64,000 nucleotides of DNA, taken from assembly GCA_021234155.1 (NCBI GenBank), contig JAJEKV010000016.1:18164698-18228697 (forward strand). The letters run 5' to 3'. The notes beneath the pieces are model-generated. The model was not told the origin of the DNA, made no database searches, and saw only the letters and a program-made list of their open reading frames with translations. Shown here piece after piece: positions 33,497 through 44,159 of this stretch. The stretch comes from Isoetes taiwanensis. Lineage: Eukaryota > Streptophyta > Lycopodiopsida > Isoetales > Isoetaceae. The translations under genes were made by a program, and so were the position numbers. Positions within the stretch are counted from its first letter, which is position 1. Every line of letters begins with the position of its first letter.

Positions 33497-34346
33497 TGAA
33501 GGGTTTTCAGCATATAAGTCATGTGATATGAGAACTTTAGCTAGCCAGCTCAAGCAAAATGAGTTAAGCTATATGGTTGAAGATATACTTATAAATTGTT
33601 GAGCAACTGGCAACTAGTGGCAGTAGTAGCAGCAAAAAGACAACCTATGAGAAGCAGTGGCAGTAGGTTTGTCTAAGTTCTCAATGATCTAACTAGGTGC
33701 AGGGATTCTTGCTACAATGAGAAGAAGTGTTGATAATTGTTGGCAATTAAACCTTTGGGTAGACATTGAACAATCATGGCAACCATTGGATTAAAAGAAA
33801 AGTTATTTTAATGGTTATGGCGGCAATGGTCTAAAGGCCTATTTTCTTCCTGTGGGATATTTCAGAGAGGCCCGTTTTCTTCACTAGTCCTGTGGGATAT
33901 CTCAAAGGTGAGTTTCGAACCGGATTAGAAAGTCAATCCAATCCCATAACCGACGGAATGGTGAAAGCTATTAAATATAGAAGAGATCGAGGTCGATACA
34001 GGGGTGGTCGGACGGAATGAAGCTCGGATGATTGGATCGAAGCTGTTTTATTCCCGCGGTCAACCCTGCTATAGTGTTCGGGTCAATACCCGATGAATAG
34101 TGCTTGGGCTATTTTATTTTGAAAGGTTGAATGACAATTTAAATGGTAAAGGAGCTAGAATATATCAAGGAGCTTCACTTGTGAGCAAATACTTGCATTG
34201 CTCATAATTTTGAAGTGGGATTGATCTATGTAAAAATTAGTGACCACAACTTGGCTTTTTACTAGATCAATGTTTTGTATTCAAATAATTATTGAAATAG
34301 AAGGTGAAAAATCTTACTAGACATCTATCTTTCTATCAAGTTCCTA
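33497..34346 (+). repeat. Copia-1 5' LTR
   Basis: Starts TGAAGGGTTTTCAGC, and is repeated from 38530. The end lies at about 34345-34348, just before the PBS. A tandem block with CCTGTGGGATAT occurs twice at 33855-33905; the other LTR has a somewhat longer version. Confidence 0.92.
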
Positions 34347-34350
34347 TTAT

Positions 34351-34363
34351 TGGTATCAGAGCC
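34351..34363 (+). promoter_or_regulatory. Copia-1 primer binding site (tRNA-iMet)
   Basis: TGGTATCAGAGCC, the exact complement of the initiator tRNA-Met 3' end, directly after the 5' LTR and six bases before the gag ATG. Confidence 0.95.
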
Positions 34364-34368
34364 ACAAC

Positions 34369-35248
34369 ATGTCTAGTAGATTTGCTGCAAGTTTGTTGAA
34401 CACTATAGATGTGTACAAAGGTGGGCCAGGATTCCAGGTTTGGAAGGATGCCATTAAATATGTGTTAGAGGTGGAAGACCTCTGGGATCTGGTAGATCCA
34501 AATGGGACTGTTAGTGCAAAAGCAGGGATTTTGAGCAGATCTGATTCTACAGGGTCCGCAGCTGGCACAGTAGCACAGTCTACAGCAGGTGTCACAGCAA
34601 GAGGAGTTAGTGGCTCCAGTGGAGGAAAGTCTCTACAAGTCAAAGCCAAAGAAGCACAAGGGATCATTTCATGCAAGGTAAGTCGCTCCATTCGTCTTAA
34701 GCTTAGATCTCTTGGACCTAGAGACATATGGAAGTTTCTGTTGAAATATTATGAAGAAAAAACTTCCTCACAGATAGACCTACTTGAAAATGAATTAAGA
34801 GGCTTGAAATTAAGAGAGGATGAAGATGTGGGAGAATTTTTCAGTAAATTTGACAATTTAATAGTTGATTTGGATGGAGCTGGAGTTGTAATTTCTGAAA
34901 GAAGTCAGGTTTTGCAAATATCTAGAGCCATAGGTGATAATGAGACCTTGGCCTTATTCATAAGAAACTCATGTAATCTAGGGAAGAAGCTGAAACTACC
35001 TTAAGAACTGAATGGGAACAAAAGAAGATCTTAAGACAAAGTCAAAATGAAGATACTCCAGAAGTCTTGTTTGTCAAAAAGAAGGAAAAAAATGTGTGCT
35101 ATAACTGTCATGAGTTAGGGCACTATAAAAATGAATGCCCTAGGCTTAAGAAAGAGTTTAATTGCTATACATGTGGAGGGAGAGGGCATGTAGCATCAAA
35201 ATGCCCAACATCTAAGAATTTTGGAAAATCTAGAGGAAGAGGAGCCTA
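34369..35248 (+). CDS. Copia-1 Gag (frameshifted)
   Basis: The ATG at 34369 follows the PBS. The capsid part reads GPGFQVWKDAIKYVLEVEDLW, then ISCKVSRSIRLKLRSLG and YEEKTSSQIDLLENELRGLKL, the UBN2/copia Gag pattern. The frame shifts near 34975, where EEAETTLRTEWEQKK continues. Two CCHC knuckles follow: CYNCHELGHYKNECP and CYTCGGRGHVASKCP. A second shift lies near 35245, before the protease. Gag forms the particle and binds RNA. Confidence 0.9.
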
Positions 35249-37017
35249 GTAGAGACAGATCTGGAAGAAGAAGAGATCGAGGCTATGAGAAGGCATATGT
35301 TGCACAAGAACAGGAGATCAATACCAAAGGAGTTACTGAGGAGGTAGATGAAGATGAGGTAAATACTGAATTTGCTGTTGTGAATGAAAGTATTGCTACT
35401 AATAAATCTGATCACTTGATAGTTGATAGTGGAGCTGAAAGATCAGTAGTTCAATCTACTGAGCTTTTGAAAAATATATCAACTACAAGCTCTAGGAAAA
35501 TTCAAGTAGGGAATGGAGCTCTTCAAGAGGTAAAAGGAAGGGGTCTATTGCAGCTAGAAGATCTTAATGGCAATATTGTGAACATAGAAGATGTTTTGTG
35601 TGTACCAGCAATAATCAGAAATTTAATTTCTGTCAGTGAGCTTTGTGATTTGGGCTATAGAGTTGTTGTTGAAGGAGACAAATGTAATGTGTATTTGAAT
35701 AATGAATTAAAGTTTTTTGCTAAAAGGGTTGGCAATTTATTTGAGATGGATAATGTTGTGCATCATAGCATAAATGCAATACAAGAAGACAGTGAAGATC
35801 TATGGCACAGAAGACTGGCACATACAAATCACAAAAATTTGAAATGGTTATTGAAGCAAGGCTACATAAATTATCATGACAGCAAGACAAATGAAATTAT
35901 TTGTGAAGGATGTGCTTTGGGAAAATTAAACAGGTTGCCATTTACTAAAAGTAAAACAAGAGCTCAGCAAGTTCTTGAGTTAGTACATTCTGACTTATGT
36001 GGCCTTTTAAATGTGCAAAGTAAAACCAACAAAAGATACTTTATAACATTCACAGATGACTATAGCAGAAAATGCAAGACATATTGTTTAGCAAGGAAAT
36101 CTCAAGCATTGAGTGCATTTAAACAATATGTGGCAGAGATGGAAAGAGAAACCAGCCTCAAATTCAAATGCATTAGGTCTGATAGAGGAGGTGAATACCT
36201 TGCTAAACAATTTAAACATTTTTGTGTAGCTCATGGAATTAAAAGGCAGTTAACCTGCAGATACTCTCCTCAGCAAAACGGGGTCTCTGAGAGAAAGAAT
36301 AGGACTATAATGGATGCAGTCAGAGCCATGATAAAAGGAAGTGGTCTGCCAAACAAACTTTGGGAAGAAGCATTACAAACTGCAGTGTTAATACAAAACA
36401 TGTTGCCATCAGCTAGTTTAAAGGGAAATATTCCAGATGCTCTATGGAGTCCAAATAAAAGAATAAATTATGAAAGGCTAAAAGCCTTTGGTTGTTTAGT
36501 ATATGCTCATGTACCAGCTGAATTAAGAAAGAAGCTAGATAATAAGGCTGAAGTAGGATTTCTTGTAGGGTATGATGAGCAATCCAAGGGATATAGAGTA
36601 TATGTCCCTGAAACTAAATCTGTCATAATTAGCAGAGATGTTTTGTTCAATGAGAACATACTTTACAAGGACAGATATAAAAAGGGAGTTAAAACTGCCA
36701 TAACAAGACCAGAGATGCCCAAGTTTGAAATAGATGATGCAGATGATAATGAAGAAGAAAAGTTGGACTCAAGCACAGCAGAAATTGAGGCTCCAGAAAT
36801 AACCAGAATGCAAGCTGAAGAACAAGAGTTAGCTGGTCATCATATAGAAAAGAAAAAAAGGAAGACTCAGGCAGAAAAATTAGTAGAGGAAGCAAAGCTA
36901 GAAGAAGGGAAATTGTATGGCAGAAATGAATTAGGGAGATGTAGAAGAGGTGTCACTTTTGAGCCAGAACAAATTATGGCTATTCTGGAAGATGAAGTCA
37001 TTCCACAAAAGCTTTGA
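35221..37017 (+). CDS. Copia-1 protease and integrase
   Basis: A 598-codon frame. Protease: HLIVDSGAERSVV (catalytic DSG) and later IIRNLISVSELCDLGY. The gag-pre-integrase HHCC domain is LWHRRLAHTNHKNLKWLL...CEGCALGKLNRLPF. Integrase core: VLELVHSDLCGLL (first Asp), TFTDDYSRK, CIRSDRGGEYL (second Asp), YSPQQNGVSERKNRTIMD (Glu), then LKAFGCLVYAHV and GFLVGYDEQSKGYRVY. All three DDE residues are present. The C-terminal region is acidic and Lys-rich. It integrates the cDNA into chromosomes. Confidence 0.95.
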   Translation: MENLEEEEPSRDRSGRRRDRGYEKAYVAQEQEINTKGVTEEVDEDEVNTEFAVVNESIATNKSDHLIVDSGAERSVVQSTELLKNISTTSSRKIQVGNGALQEVKGRGLLQLEDLNGNIVNIEDVLCVPAIIRNLISVSELCDLGYRVVVEGDKCNVYLNNELKFFAKRVGNLFEMDNVVHHSINAIQEDSEDLWHRRLAHTNHKNLKWLLKQGYINYHDSKTNEIICEGCALGKLNRLPFTKSKTRAQQVLELVHSDLCGLLNVQSKTNKRYFITFTDDYSRKCKTYCLARKSQALSAFKQYVAEMERETSLKFKCIRSDRGGEYLAKQFKHFCVAHGIKRQLTCRYSPQQNGVSERKNRTIMDAVRAMIKGSGLPNKLWEEALQTAVLIQNMLPSASLKGNIPDALWSPNKRINYERLKAFGCLVYAHVPAELRKKLDNKAEVGFLVGYDEQSKGYRVYVPETKSVIISRDVLFNENILYKDRYKKGVKTAITRPEMPKFEIDDADDNEEEKLDSSTAEIEAPEITRMQAEEQELAGHHIEKKKRKTQAEKLVEEAKLEEGKLYGRNELGRCRRGVTFEPEQIMAILEDEVIPQKL

Positions 37018-37795
37018 GGAAGCCTTACAAAGTCATGACAAGGATAAATGGATAGCTGCCATGAGTGATGAGCTCAAATCTTTTGAAGAAACTAAAACTT
37101 ATGAGCTAGTTAAGGCTGATGGTAAACTGAACATAATAGGAAGTAAGTGGTTGTATAAAGTTAAATTAAACCCTGATGGAAGCAAAACATTTAAGGCAAG
37201 ATTGGTTGCTCAAGGATACACACAGAAAAAAAGGAAGAGATTATGATGAAACCTACTCTCCCATAGTCAAGCTTACAAGCATTAGATTTTTGCTAGCTAT
37301 GGCCAATGCTATGAACTTAGAGCTACACCACATGGATGTAAAAACTGCATTCTTAAACGCTACACTTGAGGAGGAGGCTTACCTGAAACAGGCTCCAGGA
37401 TATTCACATGGTAAGGATATGGTTTGGAAGCTTAACAGGGCAGTATATGGATTGAAACAGTCACCAAGAGAATGGTATTTATGTATAAATTATTTCTTAC
37501 AAGAACAGGGTTTTGAAAAATTACAAAATGATGGGAACCTCTATAGATTTGAGCAAAATGGAGAATATTGCATTATTGCACTCTATGTAGATGATTGTAT
37601 TATGGTTGCAAACTCCTTTTTCAAATGTCAGACCTAGGTGAGCTTAAAAAATTTCTTGGGATCGAAGTTGTCAGAAATAGGAAGCAGAAATGGATAAAGT
37701 TGCATCAAAGTACACATCTAGAAAATATGCTGAAAAGATTCAAGCTAACTGAAGCCAAGCATCAAAGATTCCAATCACAGCAGGACATAGACTGA
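36950..37795 (+). pseudogene. Copia-1 reverse transcriptase (frameshifted)
   Basis: Pieces in three frames: KWIAAMSDELKSFEETKTYE and NIIGSKWLYKVKLNPDGS; then RDYDETYSPIVKLTSIRFLL, LHHMDVKTAFLNATLEEE, VYGLKQSPREWY and IIALYVDDCIMV (active site YVDD); then SDLGELKKFLGIEV. Breaks lie at an A-run near 37227 and near 37615, just after YVDD. The domain is otherwise complete. Confidence 0.93.
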
Positions 37796-37800
37796 CAGAT

Positions 37801-38532
37801 GTACATGATGTTTCAAATGATGAGGTGATTAAAATGCAAAATGTACCTTACAGAGCTTTGGTTGGGCGCCTATTATTTCTGGCAAATAGTACTCGACCTA
37901 ACATAGCCTATGCAGTCAACATTTTGAGCAGAAGAAATCATGATGCTACTAAAGAGCATTGGGAGGCAGCAAAACGAGTTCTTAGATATCTAAAAGGAAC
38001 TCAAAGTCATGGTATATGCTTTGACTCAAAAAATCTAACTATGATGTGTTATAGTGATGCAGATTGGGGAGGAGATCTGCATACTAGAAAATCAACTTCT
38101 GGCTATGCTATATATTTAGGAGGAGGTGTCATAACCTGGAGATGCAAAAAGCAAGCAGCAGTGGCAATGAGTTCAGCTGAAGCAGAATATGCTGCATCCT
38201 CTTTAGTTGCCAAAGAATTAGTATGGTTAAGAAGGTTGTTAAATGAGTTAGGATGTATTCAAGAAGACCCTACAGAAATCTGGACTGATAGTCAGAGTTG
38301 TATTGCAATAGTTAAAACTCCAGTATATCATGATAGAACCAAGCACATTGAGCTAAACATGCATTTCATACGAGATTTAGCAGAGAAAAAGCTCATACAT
38401 ATGAGATATGTTGACACAAATGACCAGGTAGCAGATGTATTTACCAAAGCACTGCCAGAGATTAAGTTTGCAAAATTCAGAAAACAACTAAATGTGGCAG
38501 AGGTACAGACTTATAAGCTGAAGGAGGAGTGA
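37801..38532 (+). CDS. Copia-1 RNase H
   Basis: Reads VPYRALVGRLLFLANSTRPN, HWEAAKRVLRYLKGTQ, MCYSDADWGGDLHTRKSTSG (catalytic Asp), AVAMSSAEAEYAA (catalytic Glu), IWTDSQSCIAI (catalytic Asp), HIELNMHFIRDL and DQVADVFTKALP. Complete and in frame. Its TGA stop (38530-38532) is made of the first three bases of the 3' LTR. Confidence 0.95.
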   Translation, partial: VHDVSNDEVIKMQNVPYRALVGRLLFLANSTRPNIAYAVNILSRRNHDATKEHWEAAKRVLRYLKGTQSHGICFDSKNLTMMCYSDADWGGDLHTRKSTSGYAIYLGGGVITWRCKKQAAVAMSSAEAEYAASSLVAKELVWLRRLLNELGCIQEDPTEIWTDSQSCIAIVKTPVYHDRTKHIELNMHFIRDLAEKKLIHMRYVDTNDQVADVFTKALPEIKFAKFRKQLNVAEVQTYKLKEE

Positions 38533-39363
38533 AGGGTTTTCAGCATATAAGTCATGTGATGTGAGAACTTTAGCTAGCCAGCTAACAAGCAAAATGAGTT
38601 AAGCTATATGGTTGAAGGTCTACTTATAAATTGTTGAGCAACTGACAGCTAGTGGCAGTAGTGGCAGTAAAGACAACCTATGAGAAGCAGTGGCAGTAGG
38701 TTTGTCTAAGTTCTCAATGATCTAACTAGGTGCAGGGATTCTTGCTACAATGAGAACTTGAAGTGTTGATAATTGTTGGCAATTAAACCTTTGGGTAGAC
38801 ATTGAACAATCATGGCAACCATTGGATTAAAAGAAAAGTTATTTTAATGGTTATGGCGGCAATGGTCTCAAAGGCCCATTTTCTTAACTAGTCCTGTGGG
38901 ATATTTCAGAGAGGCCCGTTTTCTTCACTAGTCCTGTGGGATATCTCAAAGGTGAGTTTCGAACCGGATTAGAAAGTCAATCCAATCCCATAACCGCCGG
39001 AATGGTGAAAGCTATTACATATAGAAGAGATCGAGGTCGATACAGGGGTGGTCGGACGGAATGAAGCTCGGATGATTGGATCGAAGTTGTTTTATTCTCG
39101 CGGTCAACCCTGCTACAGTGTTCGGGTCAATACCCGATGAATAGTGCTTGGGCTATTTTATTTTCAAAGGTTGAATGACAATTTAAAATGGTAAAGGAGC
39201 TAGAATATATGAAGGAGCTTGACTTGTGAGCAAATACTTGCATTGCTCATAATTTTGAAGTGGGATTGATCTATGTAAAAATTAGTGACCACGACTTGGC
39301 TTTTACTAGATCAATGTTTTGTATTCAAATAATTATTGAAATAGAAGGTGAAAAATCTTACTA
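38530..39363 (+). repeat. Copia-1 3' LTR, main part
   Basis: Repeats 33497-34313. It breaks off within AAAAATCTTACTA, and the remaining 16 bases (TCAAGTTCCTAT...) resume at about 42021 after LINE-B. Compared with the 5' LTR, about 16 bases around the insertion point (GACATCTATCTTTCTA) are replaced by the LINE. Confidence 0.9.
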
Positions 39364-42020
39364 TCCGACCATCAGCCCCTGTTCTTGCAGATAGATTGGC
39401 AGGCCAACCGAGCACCCATTGCCCCAACACCCCATGTACCACGGTTGCGTCTGGACTATGATCATGCGGCGGTCTATGCGAGGATGCTTGAGCATGAGCT
39501 GCCGGGAGTGCTGCAACTCCCCACACTTCAACAAAGAGACGGCCCGGTGAACCGGCTCCTTCTGAGGGGAGGGGACATGGTTTGGGAGAGGCTGCTCTCG
39601 ACGATCCACAGGGGCTGCAATCACCTTCCCTCGCAATCACCGGGTTCGATGATCGAATGCCGGGGCTGAAACGATGGCTCCGCCAAGTCTTTGGACCCCC
39701 ACCATTCGCCCGCAGGTCGTCCGTCAATACCGCTCCTTCCTCAAGGCGAAGAAAGCCGGTACCTTGCGAGCACCAGCAATGATGTTTGGTCTTCTAGACC
39801 GCCACCCTAGGGCCTTCGGAGAAAGGTCTTGAGTAAGCCCCACGACCCACGGGAAATATTACCCGGAACAATGGGTGAGATACTTGCGGCGGTGTATGAC
39901 CCAATGGGAAGCCGGGCACCAAGACCTCCTTGACGGGCCTAGCATGGTCATTACTGAAGGGATGTCATAATGGGCCTGCAATGCCTCCACATAACTGAAG
40001 GCAAACAGATTTGGATGGTATGCGGTGAGCTTCTCAAGTGGGCGGGCCCCCAATGGTGTCGGTTCTCAAAGACACTCTTCAACAGGGGCATTGCAAGAAG
40101 GCTTCCCCATAGACGGACTACCCGGTAGAGAGTTGTGCCCATATACAAAGCGAGGGGACCCCCATAGCCCAGCCAACTATCGCACCATTATGGTCGGTTA
40201 CGTCTTTGCCAAGTTGCTTACCGGGATTCTTGAGCGGCGATTGACACTTTAGGCGGGCGAGGGATGGAGAAGTCGCGGGCTCTCCGCGGCGGGCTTCCGC
40301 CCGGCATTCTACTATTGACCATATCTTCACTCTGCGAACACTCATAGAGATTGCCTAATCGGCGCCGAGAATGCATCTTGTTGCTTTGTGGATTTCGCAA
40401 AGGCTTTTGACCACATTGCCTCGGGATAAGTTGTGGGATAGATTGAGACAGCTAGGGACCCCCGCCTTACTTGCGAATGCTATATCTGGACTATCTGAAG
40501 CTTGCTCGATTAGTCTCACCTTGTCGGGGAGCCCGTTGTTAGTAGCATTGGGGTGCGCCCGGGCTGCCCTCTATCCCTCTCTTCGGCTTGTACATTGACC
40601 AGCTAGAAGAATGGCTAGCTGAGCACCGGGGGGGAGGCGCCCAGTTGATGCACCACATAATCCGGCAACTCATATATGCTGATGATGTTGACACGCTCGC
40701 ATATACCCGAGGACATGCAACGCCACGGATGCTTTGGACACTTTCTCGCCAATTCATTGACATGAGAGTTAACTTGGCCAAGACAAAGGTGCTGCTGGTC
40801 CCATCATCCCGACACCCACGCCTTCCCTCATTCACTTACCAGGGGCAGGTAGTGGAGGTGGCTCGATCTTATAAGTATTTGGGCATTGAGTTTTCTACTA
40901 CCACACACCGGGATGCATCCATCGTTACGGTCACCGCAGTCGAAAGCCCCAGATGCAATGCAAAACAACACACAAGGCGCGTCAGATGCATGGGGTCACC
41001 AGGGCACACTTGTTCGGGTTGAACCAAATCCTCCTCTATGGGGCGTGTGGGGGCCGATATCCCTCACCACTTGGAGCGATCTAGAGCAGTGCTGAAGGCC
41101 TTCTTGGCCCTGCATTGGGAGTGAAATCCACGGTCCCATATCGATCTTGCTCCAGGAGACAGGCTTCCTTCCATTACTGAGGGTCTGCTACTGAACGTCA
41201 CATTATTTACTTCCGGAAGGTGGTGGCTATGGATGAAGCCCTACTGCCCAACCTTGCTTTGGCGTGGCGATGGGCCCGCGACTCAAAGCCCGCTGGAAAG
41301 ACAAGCAAGCCCGATGGTTCTCGCTATGGAATGTGCGCATACGATGTGGACCGCTGCATACACCGAAAGGAACAGCGCTGCCTTGAAGCGATACTTGGAT
41401 GCTTGCTTCATGGCCAAGCTTTGGGATCAAGAGGCCCCGTCAAGGTGGCAAATTATCGGCGCTGAGTTAATCCCATGCTCACGAGGGGCCCACCACTACC
41501 TGTGCACCCATCTACCCATGAAAAAGCGCCAGGGTGATTGCTTCCATTCGCGACAGTGCACACCACCTCCGCATTGAGACAGGGAGATGGATTCGGGGCA
41601 GCGTGAGGGCAGTCCGTCAATCGCCGCAGCGAGCCATTGAGGATGAAAGTCATGCCCTCGGGCCTGTCGCATCTGAGCATATCCGGGCTCATGGTATGCT
41701 CCGGTTAGTTGTGCCCCATCGGGCCTTGCATGAGCTTTCGAGCCGCGGCCTTTGTAGGCTTGTTGGGATCATTACCTCGGAGGTAATGGATCACAGCGGA
41801 CTTCGATTATGCCCCTATCCGACATTAACCTCGATGTACTTGTGATTATGTATATAATCATGCGGATGTCGACATCCTTATAGCTACTAAGGTTTTTCCC
41901 AAAAACCCTTTGGGGGGGGTTTTAATCCCGTAGTAATACCGCTGCTCTCTCTTTGTACTTGGGTCCCATAGGCCAGTTGGTCTCCGTGGACGATAAAATC
42001 ATATTCTATTCTATTCTATT
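39364..42020 (+). mobile_element. LINE-B: 5'-truncated LINE-A relative in Copia-1 LTR
   Basis: Starts in the region corresponding to LINE-A 18440, so ORF1 and endonuclease are missing. RT pieces in several frames: CCFVDFAKAFDH-like sequence near 40380, FGLYIDQLEEWL, LIYADDVDTLAYT, MRVNLAKTKVLLVPSS and SFTYQGQVVEVARSYKYLGIEF (40588-40930). A degenerate C-terminal motif (DESHALGPVASEH) lies at about 41640. The 3' end has the hairpin (41895-41925), the conserved GGGTCCCATAGGCC block and a short tail of about four TTCTA units. Many frameshifts. No clear target duplication; a small deletion of target is seen instead. Confidence 0.92.
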
Positions 42021-42036
42021 CTATCAAGTTCCTATA

Positions 42037-42416
42037 AAAAATAATCAACAGATCAAACATTTAGAATAAGATATTTATTCAGATCAAACATTTATAGACC
42101 TTGCAGAAATGTCTTGCAGAAATGTCTTGGAGAAATGTTTGTTGATGAGAAAAATACACATAAGAAATCAAACAACAAAGGCCCAGCTCATTCAATATTT
42201 GTTCTAGATACTGACCTGAATTGATGCTTTTGCCTCGTAGAAATTAGCAAAAGAATGTGTTGTAACATGTTAAAGTGACATTGATACCAACGAATGCCCA
42301 AAAAGCTGCCACAACTACCCGAACTACATGCAACAAAGGCCAGAATCAGGATAAAATACAGGCATATTTAGACAAAACAAGAACAAATGCAAGAGAAATG
42401 CTGCAGAATAGAAGAT
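42037..42416. other. TPS 3' flank
   Basis: Downstream of the TPS stop on the minus strand, probably its 3' untranslated region. It has a repeated AGATCAAACATTTA (42051, 42082) and a triple GCAGAAATGTCTT-like unit at 42104-42140. Confidence 0.5.
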
Positions 42417-42706
42417 CTAGGAATAGGAAACAGACGGGTCCAAAGCATATGCTAAACTTTGTAACATTTTGATTACATCTGTCGTATCATCCAAGTAGTA
42501 CCTCGCTTTGCTGGGCTTTTGGCCAACAGTACAAGCAAATATCTCAGTTAATGGAGAATATGGATCATATGAAGTTATTGCCTCAATTCTTTCGAACATG
42601 TCTTCGTCAGATCTGTCGTCTCCAACATAAAGAACAAAATCTGGTGGCTTGCCATTACCAGCCGTTGATGAAAGCAGCTGCTCTACGACTAAGCCTTTGC
42701 TAACAC
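42417..42706 (-). CDS. TPS last exon
   Basis: Reads GVSKGLVVEQLLSS, then DFVLYVGDDRSDEDMFERI (HAD motif with the acidic DDRSDEDMF typical of TPP domains), FACTVGQKPSKARYYLDDT and VIKMLQSLAYALD, ending in TAG at 42417-42419. The acceptor TGCAAG| lies at 42707-42708. With the preceding donor the frame would slip; the in-frame reading begins at CAA GGT, one base off. Confidence 0.9.
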
Positions 42707-42791
42707 CTTGCATTCCAACAAAAACAACATAGTTAAACATACATATAAATACTAAAAAACACTAATCCTTTCTCAGCATGCACCTATCTAC

Positions 42792-43065
42792 CTGGCATTT
42801 CACTTCAACTATGTACTGTCCACTTTTTACAGAAACATGATCATTTGCCAGCACACTCTCTAAGTGATCCAATAGCTCCTTTGCCTGCCAAGATCCAAAA
42901 TCTGGATCTGCATCATGATGGTGCCATACAAGGCCACTATCTTTGCTTTCAATGTAGGATCCATCAGTACTCTCTTTATACTGAAGCATAACAGGCAATG
43001 CAGCTTGTTTCCACTCAAAATCCGAGACAGGTACACTTGTCTGCCATGGAGCACTTGCTTGCCAC
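42792..43065 (-). CDS. TPS penultimate exon
   Basis: Acceptor GTGTGCAG| and donor CAG|GTAGAT. It joins the previous exon in frame as YYR-WQASAPWQ. It reads DFEWKQAALPVMLQYKESTD, DSGLVWHHHDADPDFGSWQA and GQYIVEVK, the cap region of the TPP-like domain. Confidence 0.92.
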
Positions 43066-43228
43066 CTGCACACATAGTAATGTTTAGGTACATTGTAGAA
43101 CCATCTTTTAAAATAGATTAACTAGAATAGGCTCTCCATTTTAGCTCTGTCTTACAGCTTACCATATCATGGTTTTTTTTTTCTGCAATAAAAACTAAGA
43201 CGTCCAAAGATTCAAGACAAGTTATTAC

Positions 43229-43429
43229 CTGTAATAAAATCCATGCTCTGCTGCTAGGCCTAGATTGTCACATGGTGCAAACCACTTGATAAGTGTATCT
43301 CTGCCTCGACCACTGACAATGAACACTACATTTCTGGGGTCACTGCACAAGGTATTTAACACTGAAATTACTTCAGGACTTGGAGCTTTGTTGATGGAGG
43401 CCTGAGGCATCATTGTACCATCATAATCA
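43229..43429 (-). CDS. TPS exon, downstream half after LINE-D
   Basis: From the insertion point it reads YDGTMMPQASINKAPSPEVI, SDPRNVVFIVSGRGRDTL and GLAAEHGFYYR, then a donor CAG|GTAATA. YDGT completes HAD motif I (DYDGT), and SGRG is motif II. The first six bases are the duplicated target (TAATCA on the plus strand, 43424-43429). Confidence 0.93.
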
Positions 43430-44153
43430 TTGTACCTTGAAAAATTGTATAAGACCGGGGCTTCCCCCGCACCAATACCAGAACTACAAGAGATGGACAC
43501 ACCGTGTTTCAGCATACAAGAAGTGATGATAGCACTAAATAGGATGGCCAACAACAAAGCTCCAGATCTATATGGACTAACTGTGGAATTGCTAAAATGT
43601 GCAGACACTGCGATAGTGAAACAGGTGATAGATATATTCAACGGTATAATACACACGGGACTCCCAGACAGATGGGCGTACAACAGGGTCATACCCCTGC
43701 ACAAAGGGGGGAGCAGACAGGAACCTGAAAATTACAGAACAATAATGGTGAGCTCCATCTTTGCAAAATGGTTTGGAAAGGTTTTAGACAATAAACTGAA
43801 ATAATGGATTGAGAAAGGAAACTTGAGAGCACAGGGGCAGGCAGGATTCAGGCCGGAACACTCAACCACTGACCACCTAGTAACCCTCGGGATATTAATA
43901 GAACAGAATAGGAATCAGGGGAAGAAAGTAATATGCTGCTTTGTGGACTTTAGGAAGGCTTTTGACACAGTCCCAAGGGAGAAGCTCATACAGAGACTCA
44001 TAGACATGCAGGCACCAAGAGACATGGTAGGGGCAATTGCAAGATTGTACTATAGTGTATATGCAAAAATGGAAGAAGAGGGAAAAGCAATAGATTGCGA
44101 CACGGGAGTTAAGCAGGGATGCCCGCTATCCCCAACACTGTTTGGAATATGTA
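43430..44153 (+). pseudogene. LINE-D reverse transcriptase, N-terminal part
   Basis: Reads VMIALNRMANNKAPDLYGL, RVIPLHKGGSRQEPENYRTI, then a TAA near 43802, AQGQAGFRPEHSTTDHLVTL, CCFVDFRKAFDTVPREKLIQ and GVKQGCPLSPTLFGI. The active-site half continues at 46633. Confidence 0.92.
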
Positions 44154-44159
44154 GCATTA

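Larger units (their letters stand above)
33497..42036 (+). mobile_element. Copia-1: complete Ty1/copia retrotransposon
   Basis: Both LTRs, a perfect tRNA-iMet PBS, gag with two zinc knuckles, protease, integrase, RT and RNase H in copia order, and a PPT-like GCTGAAGGAGGAG before the 3' LTR. It is flanked by an A-rich duplication (AAAAAT at 33491-33496 and about 42037-42042). LINE-B lies inside the 3' LTR. The inner part has about five frameshifts but few stops. The LTRs are very similar except for small indels. It landed about 380 bases downstream of the TPS stop codon. Confidence 0.95.
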
